From Clostridia bacterium (lineage in GTDB: Bacteria > Bacillota > Clostridia > Christensenellales > UBA1242): a DNA stretch of 6,195 nucleotides. A program made the position numbers and the translations under genes. The DNA is taken from positions 1 through 6,195 of the forward strand of contig JAFSXW010000033.1 in the NCBI GenBank assembly GCA_017443885.1, given 5' to 3'. Below, piece by piece: positions 1-4,618 of this stretch (the first letter of the stretch is position 1; each line of letters starts with the position of its first letter). The notes under the pieces were generated by a model. The model worked only from the letters and a program-made list of their open reading frames with translations. It did not search any database and was not told where the DNA came from.

Positions 1-6
1 AAATAA

Positions 7-59
7 CCTCAAAAAGTAGATTTCAATTATAGTTTATAAAAAATAGGATTATTTGTCAA
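7..59 (-). promoter_or_regulatory. Probable divergent promoter and ribosome site of a gene off the left edge
   Basis: Read on the minus strand, a perfect TTGACA lies at 59-54. Downstream of it are TATAAA at 38-33 (15-bp spacer) and TATAAT at 31-26 (22-bp spacer, too long for a standard pair). A GAGG purine run follows at 10-7, after which only six bases remain before the window ends, so a start codon would fall just outside. Its -35 overlaps the -35 of the plus-strand promoter back to back. The hexamers and the GAGG are visible; the existence of a divergent gene is inferred and cannot be confirmed here. The imperfect spacing lowers confidence. Confidence 0.4.
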
Positions 60-85
60 CCAAAAAGAATGATATATAATCCTAT
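43..85. promoter_or_regulatory. Perfect 10-bp inverted repeat, candidate operator
   Basis: ATAGGATTAT at 43-52 is repeated as its exact reverse complement, ATAATCCTAT, at 76-85, with arm centres 33 bp apart (about three helical turns). After one mismatch the match continues for further A/T pairs. The left arm lies just upstream of the plus-strand -35 and inside the presumed minus-strand promoter. The right arm covers most of the plus-strand -10 and the bases next to it. This placement suits an operator bound by a dimeric regulator, most simply the XRE-family protein encoded at 117-362. Binding is inferred, not shown. Confidence 0.5.
53..80 (+). promoter_or_regulatory. Promoter of the XRE regulator gene
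   Basis: TTGTCA at 53-58 is followed by a 16-bp spacer and a perfect TATAAT at 75-80, which predicts a transcript start near 87 and a leader of about 30 nt. The -10 overlaps the right arm of the inverted repeat, so a bound repressor would block it. This suggests autoregulation. Confidence 0.65.
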
Positions 86-98
86 ATTTTTGTGCTTT

Positions 99-117
99 TA
101 GCATTAAACTAATGCTA
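99..117 (+). repeat. Perfect palindrome running into the start codon of the regulator
   Basis: TAGCATTA (99-106) and its exact reverse complement TAATGCTA (110-117) are separated by 3 nt. The last base of the right arm is the A of the ATG at 117. In the mRNA this could fold into a short A/U-rich hairpin (7-8 bp) over the initiation region. In the DNA it could be a second protein-binding site. No Shine-Dalgarno sequence is visible here, which makes the overlap with the start more notable. Confidence 0.45.
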
Positions 118-362
118 TGAAAACATTAAACGATGTGGTTGTTGAAAAATTGCTTTTATATATGGGAAAAAAGGACTTAACGCAATATCGCCTTGCTCAA
201 CTTAGCGGAGTGCCTTTTCCAACCATAAAAAGCATTATGCAAAAAAGGACTAAGAATATAACACTAAAAACAGTAATAATGCTTGCTAATGGATTAGGGG
301 TTTCTTTAAATGAATTTTTAGACGAAAAAACATTTGCAATAGAAAAATTAGATTTGGAATAA
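117..362 (+). CDS. Small XRE-family (Cro/CI-type) transcriptional regulator
   Basis: This 81-residue protein is essentially one helix-turn-helix domain of the lambda Cro/CI (XRE) type. The scaffold runs from about residue 6 to 69. Helix 2 is YRLAQLSG (24-31), the turn and recognition helix cover V32 to Q42 (with P35, T36, I37 and K38), and the usual closing pattern LKTVIMLANGLGVSLNEFL follows at 50-68. There is no second domain for ligand binding or catalysis, so it probably acts as a simple dimeric repressor. The ATG at 117 is preferred because an in-frame stop lies at 105-107 and later starts would trim helix 1. However, it lacks a visible Shine-Dalgarno sequence, which is unusual beside the strong ones elsewhere in this window. 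Two palindromes flank or overlap its promoter and start, pointing to autoregulation. It ends in its own terminator. The target genes are unknown; the divergent gene to the left and the exporter to the right are candidates. Confidence 0.9.
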   Translation: MKTLNDVVVEKLLLYMGKKDLTQYRLAQLSGVPFPTIKSIMQKRTKNITLKTVIMLANGLGVSLNEFLDEKTFAIEKLDLE

Positions 363-374
363 ATTTTATTATTG

Positions 375-408
375 ACAAGTTTACTTTAAAAAGAGTAAAC
401 TTGTTTTT
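375..408 (+). terminator. Intrinsic terminator after the regulator gene
   Basis: A perfect 11-bp stem (ACAAGTTTACT at 375-385 pairing with AGTAAACTTGT at 394-404) encloses an 8-nt loop and runs into five T residues at 404-408. It lies 12 bases after the regulator stop codon and separates that gene from the exporter operon. Confidence 0.85.
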
Positions 409-413
409 AGTTT

Positions 414-443
414 ATGGCACTTTTATAAAAAATGGCATATAAT
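414..443 (+). promoter_or_regulatory. Probable promoter of the ABC exporter operon
   Basis: A perfect TATAAT lies at 438-443, with a predicted start near 450 and a leader of about 20 nt before the ATG at 471. The -35 is poor: the best candidate, ATGGCA at 414-419 with an 18-bp spacer, matches TTGACA only loosely. The same hexamer ATGGCA recurs at 432-437, just before the -10. A weak -35 may mean low basal activity or need for an activator; this is inference. Confidence 0.55.
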
Positions 444-470
444 TATAAAGATTTTGTTTAAGGACTATTT

Positions 471-2240
471 ATGTTTAGTTTATTTAGATATTTAAAAAAG
501 ACAGATTATTTAAAACTTATTATTTGTGTGGGTCTTATTGTGCTTCAAGTGTGGCTAGAACTAAAAATGCCCGACTACACAAAAAATTTAACAACTATGG
601 TTAATGCTGGCAATGCTAGCAATGCTTTGGTGTGGAAAAATGGTGGGCTAATGCTGGCTTGTGCTGGGGGAAGTTTGGTGGCTTCTATTTTATGCACAAT
701 TTTAATTAGCAATCTTGCTAGTGGGTTTTCAAAAACTTTAAGAGAAAAATTATTTTATAAAATTTCTTCCTTTTCACACAGCGAAATAAAAAAGTTTAGT
801 TCGGCAAGTTTAATCACAAGAACAACTAATGATGTTGTGCAAGTTCAAAATTTTATGGCAATGGGTGTGCAACTTTTAATTAAAGCTCCAATTATGGCAA
901 TTTGGGCAATATGCAAAATTTCTAGCACAGATGTTAGTTTAACAGTGGCTGTTTTAATTAGTGTTGTTTTAATGGTGGCTTCTATTGGCGTGCTTATTGG
1001 GCTAAATTTGCCTAGATTTAAAAAAATTCAAAAACTAACAGATAATGCAAGTTTGGTTACGCAAGAAAGTGTTAGTGGGGTTAGGGTTATAAGAGCGTTT
1101 AATGCCGAAAATTATGAAGAAGAAAAGTTTGAGAAAGTAAATAAAGAACTAACATCAAATCATTTATTTACATCTAGAACAATGGGGCTTCTTTCGCCAA
1201 TACTAACGCTTGTTTTAAATGGGCTAACGCTGGCAATTTATTTTATTGGCGCTATTCTTATAAATAAAATTGCATTTAATGGAAACGCTAGCGAAATGGT
1301 TTTATTAAGGGCAACGGAACTAGGGAATATAACGGCATTTTCACAATATGCAATGCAAGTGGTAACAAGCTTTATAATGCTTGTGATGATATTTATAATT
1401 CTTCCAAGAGTGTTAGTTTCAAGTGGCAGAATAAAAGAAGTTTTAAACACGGCTTCTTCTATTAATGATGGTGAAAATAAAGCAGAAGAAACTGGCAAAG
1501 GCGAAATAGAATTTAAAGATGTTAATTTTCGATTTAATGATTCTAGCGAAGAAGAAATGGCATTAGAAAACATTTCTTTTAAAATAGAGAAAGGGCAAAC
1601 TGTGGCGATAATTGGCGCAACAGGAAGTGCAAAAACCACGCTTGTTAATTTAATAAACAGGGTTTATGATGTTTCTAGTGGAATAGTGCTTGTGGATAAT
1701 AAAAATGTTCAAGATTATTTGCTAGAAGAATTAAACCAAAAGGTTGCAGTGGCAAGCCAAAAGGCAGTTTTATTTAAGGGCACAATTAAAGAAAATGTGG
1801 CGCTTGGCGAAAAAGAGCCAAATGAAGAAAGAATTATAGAAGCCTTAAAAACGGCACAAGCAGATTTTGTGTTTGATTTAGAAAAGGGAATAGATAGCGA
1901 AGTGAGCCAAGGAGGAACTAATTTTTCTGGTGGGCAAAAACAAAGGCTTTCTATTGCAAGGGCAATTTATAAAAATGCAGAAATTTTAATTTTTGATGAC
2001 ACCTTTTCTGCACTAGACTATAAAACAGATATGCTTGCAAGAAAAGCTATTAAAGAAAAAATGAAAGACGCAACTATTATAATTGTTGCCCAAAGAATTG
2101 GCACAATTAAAGATGCAGATGTTATTTTAGTTTTAGATAATGGAAAAATTGTTGGAAAGGGCACGCACGCAGAACTTCTTAATAGTTGCCCTCTTTACAA
2201 AGAAATTGCACTTTCACAACTAAGTAAGGAGGAACTATAA
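471..2240 (+). CDS. ABC exporter half-transporter with degenerate ATPase site (partner 1)
   Basis: This 589-residue protein has the usual exporter half-transporter length: a six-helix membrane domain (hydrophobic stretches near residues 14-34, 58-80, 128-148, 155-180, 240-265 and 290-312) fused to a C-terminal ATPase domain from about 345. The Walker A is GATGSAKT at 382-389, with Ala387 where the conserved glycine before Lys388 is expected. The Q-loop glutamine is Q430. The signature is an intact FSGGQ at 485-489. Walker B ends in D509-D510, so Asp replaces the catalytic Glu, and the switch histidine is Q541. These losses mark it as the partner that cannot hydrolyse ATP efficiently at its own Walker site but supplies a good signature to the other subunit. 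The start has AAGGA at 460-464, six bases upstream. The partner gene follows after one base. The family (BmrC, LmrC and relatives) exports drugs, lipids or peptides; the substrate here is unknown. Confidence 0.92.
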   Translation: MFSLFRYLKKTDYLKLIICVGLIVLQVWLELKMPDYTKNLTTMVNAGNASNALVWKNGGLMLACAGGSLVASILCTILISNLASGFSKTLREKLFYKISSFSHSEIKKFSSASLITRTTNDVVQVQNFMAMGVQLLIKAPIMAIWAICKISSTDVSLTVAVLISVVLMVASIGVLIGLNLPRFKKIQKLTDNASLVTQESVSGVRVIRAFNAENYEEEKFEKVNKELTSNHLFTSRTMGLLSPILTLVLNGLTLAIYFIGAILINKIAFNGNASEMVLLRATELGNITAFSQYAMQVVTSFIMLVMIFIILPRVLVSSGRIKEVLNTASSINDGENKAEETGKGEIEFKDVNFRFNDSSEEEMALENISFKIEKGQTVAIIGATGSAKTTLVNLINRVYDVSSGIVLVDNKNVQDYLLEELNQKVAVASQKAVLFKGTIKENVALGEKEPNEERIIEALKTAQADFVFDLEKGIDSEVSQGGTNFSGGQKQRLSIARAIYKNAEILIFDDTFSALDYKTDMLARKAIKEKMKDATIIIVAQRIGTIKDADVILVLDNGKIVGKGTHAELLNSCPLYKEIALSQLSKEEL

Positions 2241-2241
2241 T

Positions 2242-4044
2242 ATGCCACCACTAATGCATCCACCAATTAGAAATGGCGGGAAAAAAGAAAAGTTAGATAA
2301 AGCATCAATAAAAAAACTAATAGTTTATTTAAAGCCATACACTTTTTCTATTATTATTTCAATAGTGCTAGCAATTTTAAGCAGTGTGGCTTCTATTATT
2401 GGACCAAATAAAATTAGTGATTTAATTAGTGCTATCACAAGTGGGATTTATTCGGTTTCTGGAATTAATATGCAAGAGTTTTATAGCGTGTTTATTTTCC
2501 TTGTTTGCCTTTATGCCTTTGGTGCTATTTCTGGATACACTCAGCAGTTTATTATGGCTGGGATAACTCAGAAAACAAGCAAGCGCCTTAGAACTGATTT
2601 AAACAAAAAATTAAACAAACTTCCGCTTAAATATTTCGACACCACCACAAGAGGTGACATTATTTCTAGGGTTACTAATGATGTGGACACTATTAGCCAA
2701 AGTTTAGGTTCAACAATCGCAAACTTAGTTAGTGCAATAACTCTTTTTGTGGGCGTTTTAATTATGATGTTTGTGGTTAGCCCAATACTTGCAGGGGTTA
2801 CTATTGGTGCAAGCATAATTGGCTTTTTATTAATGGGGCTAATTCTATCTCGCTCGCAAAAATATTTTAACTTAAGGCAACAAAATCTTGGCGAACTTAA
2901 CGGGCAAATAGAAGAAGTTTATTCTAATTTAGGCGTGATAAATGCATATAATGCCAGCGGTTTTTATAAAGAAAAATTTAATAAAATTAATGGAGAACTT
3001 TATAAAAACAACTGGAAAAGTCAGGCACTTTCTGGACTTATGCCACCACTTATGAATTTTGCTGGAAATCTTTCGTTTGCTTTAATTTTTGTTGTTGGGG
3101 TTGCTCTTATTTTAGGCGGAAGCAATGCAATTTCTTTTGGAACAATTATTTCATTCACAATTTATGCAAGATTATTTGCTCAACCTCTTTCAACAATTAG
3201 CCAATCTTTTTCAATGCTTCAACAAACAAGTGCGGCTTCAAGGCGAGTGTTTGAAGTTTTAGATGAAAAAGAAATGGAAAATGAAGATGAAAAAACGGCA
3301 ACACTTTCTTCTGTTAGTGGAAATATAGAATTTAAAGATGTTGTGTTTGGCTATAATGAAAACAAAACAATAATAAAAGGCTTTTCGGCTAAGTTTAGTG
3401 CTGGGCAAAAGGTGGCAATTGTTGGGCCAACAGGGGCAGGCAAAACCACACTTGTGAACTTATTGATGCGTTTTTATGAAACAAATAGTGGCGATATTTT
3501 AATTGATGGCATTAGCATTAAAAGTATGAAAAGAGAACAGGTGCATTCGCTTTTTGATATGATTCTTCAAGACACTTGGGTTTTTGATGGAACCATAAAA
3601 GAAAACCTGGCATTTAATAAAGAAAATGTGAGTGATGAAGAAATTTTAAATGCCATAAATGCCGTTGGGTTATCACATTTTGTTTCAACACTAAAAAATG
3701 GCATCAACACAAAAATTGATGGAAGTTTAGGCCTAAGTGAAGGACAAAAACAGCAACTTACTATTGCTAGGGCAATTATAAAGAACTCTCCACTTTTAAT
3801 TTTAGATGAAGCAACTTCTAGTGTGGACACCCGCACAGAACTAGTAATTCAAAATGCAATGGATAAATTAACCTTTGGCAGAACTTCATTTGTGATAGCA
3901 CATAGGCTATCCACGATTAAAAATGCAGATGTTATTTTGGTTTTAAAAGATGGAGATATTGTTGAAAAGGGCACTCACGAAGAACTTTTAAATAAAAATG
4001 GTGATTATGCAGAACTTTATAATAGCCAATTTGCTGAAACCTAG
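2242..4044 (+). CDS. ABC exporter half-transporter with catalytic ATPase site (partner 2)
   Basis: This 600-residue inner-membrane half-transporter has a short proline-rich, then basic, cytoplasmic tail (about 1-25). Six hydrophobic segments follow near 33-54, 81-105, 160-180, 182-203, 265-290 and 295-318. The ATPase domain starts around 355. The intracellular segment YFDTTTRGDIISRVTNDVD at 131-149 is typical of this exporter fold. Walker A is canonical, GPTGAGKT at 395-402. The Q-loop glutamine is Q443, Walker B ends in D522-E523 with the catalytic Glu present, and the switch histidine is H554. The signature is altered to LSEGQ at 498-502, with Glu replacing the first glycine. It therefore complements the upstream protein: its Walker motifs plus the partner's FSGGQ form the active site, while LSEGQ faces the partner's degraded Walker site. 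AAGGAGG at 2226-2232, nine bases before the ATG and inside the end of the previous gene, shows tight translational linkage. The substrate is unknown. Confidence 0.92.
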   Translation: MPPLMHPPIRNGGKKEKLDKASIKKLIVYLKPYTFSIIISIVLAILSSVASIIGPNKISDLISAITSGIYSVSGINMQEFYSVFIFLVCLYAFGAISGYTQQFIMAGITQKTSKRLRTDLNKKLNKLPLKYFDTTTRGDIISRVTNDVDTISQSLGSTIANLVSAITLFVGVLIMMFVVSPILAGVTIGASIIGFLLMGLILSRSQKYFNLRQQNLGELNGQIEEVYSNLGVINAYNASGFYKEKFNKINGELYKNNWKSQALSGLMPPLMNFAGNLSFALIFVVGVALILGGSNAISFGTIISFTIYARLFAQPLSTISQSFSMLQQTSAASRRVFEVLDEKEMENEDEKTATLSSVSGNIEFKDVVFGYNENKTIIKGFSAKFSAGQKVAIVGPTGAGKTTLVNLLMRFYETNSGDILIDGISIKSMKREQVHSLFDMILQDTWVFDGTIKENLAFNKENVSDEEILNAINAVGLSHFVSTLKNGINTKIDGSLGLSEGQKQQLTIARAIIKNSPLLILDEATSSVDTRTELVIQNAMDKLTFGRTSFVIAHRLSTIKNADVILVLKDGDIVEKGTHEELLNKNGDYAELYNSQFAET

Positions 4045-4058
4045 CTTTAGCAAAAAAG

Positions 4059-4088
4059 TTTACAAAATTTTACAGAATATGATATAAT
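4059..4088 (+). promoter_or_regulatory. Extended -10 promoter of the small membrane protein gene
   Basis: TTTACA at 4059-4064, an 18-bp spacer and a perfect TATAAT at 4083-4088, preceded by TG at 4080-4081, form an extended -10 promoter. The predicted start, near 4095, falls at the edge of the AGGAGG ribosome site, giving a very short leader of about 14 nt. No terminator hairpin is seen between the exporter stop at 4044 and this promoter, so read-through from the operon may also contribute. Confidence 0.7.
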
Positions 4089-4108
4089 CTGAGTAAGGAG
4101 GATTTTTT

Positions 4109-4504
4109 ATGAAAAACGCAACAAAAGTTATGTATACCATTGGCAGAGTTTTTAATGTTATCGGCATTGTTTGCAGTGCACTGCTTTTGGTTTTTTCTAT
4201 TCTAGTTATGATAGATAGTCAAAATGTGTTTAACCAATTAATTGCAGATGGTGTTACGAGATTTAGCGATGCTAAAGCAATTTATAATGTTGGCATAGCA
4301 ATGCTTGTTTGGGCTTGCATTTATCTAATTGTGGAAATCGTAATTTACACACTTGCTAAAAAAGCGCAGAAGTCTATTGCACAAAACAGTGCAAACACAA
4401 CACCACATATTGTTATGCTTATAATTGGTATTTTCGGCGATATCTTCTATTTAATAGGTGGTATTTTTGGCGTTATTGCTGCTGGAAACAACGAATCGAA
4501 ATAA
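4109..4504 (+). CDS. Small membrane protein with three predicted helices, function unknown
   Basis: I do not recognise a family for this 131-residue protein. Three hydrophobic segments are clear, near residues 14-35, 61-82 and 101-125. Basic residues sit before helix 1 (K2, K6, R13) and between helices 2 and 3 (the KKAQK run at 84-88). By the positive-inside rule this puts the N-terminus and the second loop in the cytoplasm, and the 25-residue first loop (36-60) and the C-terminus outside. Helix 3 is glycine-rich (G107, G110, G117, G118, G121), which may support helix packing. There is no cysteine lipobox, cleavable signal or catalytic motif. The start is well supported by AAGGAGG at 4095-4101, seven bases upstream. 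It has its own promoter and terminator. The gene lies 64 bases after the exporter, but nothing in the sequence ties it to transport. Confidence 0.85.
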   Translation: MKNATKVMYTIGRVFNVIGIVCSALLLVFSILVMIDSQNVFNQLIADGVTRFSDAKAIYNVGIAMLVWACIYLIVEIVIYTLAKKAQKSIAQNSANTTPHIVMLIIGIFGDIFYLIGGIFGVIAAGNNESK

Positions 4505-4507
4505 AAG

Positions 4508-4537
4508 ATGGGGCATTTGCCCTGTTTTTTTATTTTT
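4508..4537 (+). terminator. Intrinsic terminator after the small membrane protein gene
   Basis: ATGGGGC (4508-4514) pairs with GCCCTGT (4519-4525), including two G-T wobbles, around a 4-nt ATTT loop. It is followed by an almost uninterrupted T-tract to 4537. It starts three bases after the stop codon and insulates the lipoprotein gene from upstream transcription. Confidence 0.85.
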
Positions 4538-4558
4538 CAGAAAAACAATGCAATTTGT

Positions 4559-4587
4559 TTGATAATTTTTTAAAAACAATTTATACT
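4559..4587 (+). promoter_or_regulatory. Promoter of the surface lipoprotein gene
   Basis: TTGATA at 4559-4564, a 17-bp spacer and TATACT at 4582-4587 match the housekeeping consensus well, with a predicted start near 4594 and a leader of about 25 nt. Two perfect TATAAT hexamers overlap just downstream (4591-4596 and 4596-4601) but lack a good -35. They may be alternative -10 elements or simply easily melted A/T sequence. Confidence 0.6.
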
Positions 4588-4618
4588 ATATATAATATAA
4601 TATATAGGGGAGAAAAAT

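Noticed and set aside
363..470. Riboswitch or small RNA in the gap before the exporter operon
   Set aside because: The gap is filled by a terminator and a promoter, and the predicted exporter leader of about 20 nt is too short for a riboswitch.
1238..1639. Minus-strand open frame of 133 codons inside the first exporter gene
   Set aside because: It lies wholly opposite a gene with intact family motifs, and its protein shows no recognisable domain. It is an antisense shadow.
2568..3836. Minus-strand open frames opposite the second exporter gene (2568-2816 and 3567-3836)
   Set aside because: They are opposite conserved membrane and ATPase coding sequence and have no independent support.
4045..4058. 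Terminator between the exporter operon and the small membrane protein gene
   Set aside because: Only a tiny GCTTTAGC self-complementary stretch followed by A residues is present; there is no stable stem with a T-tract.
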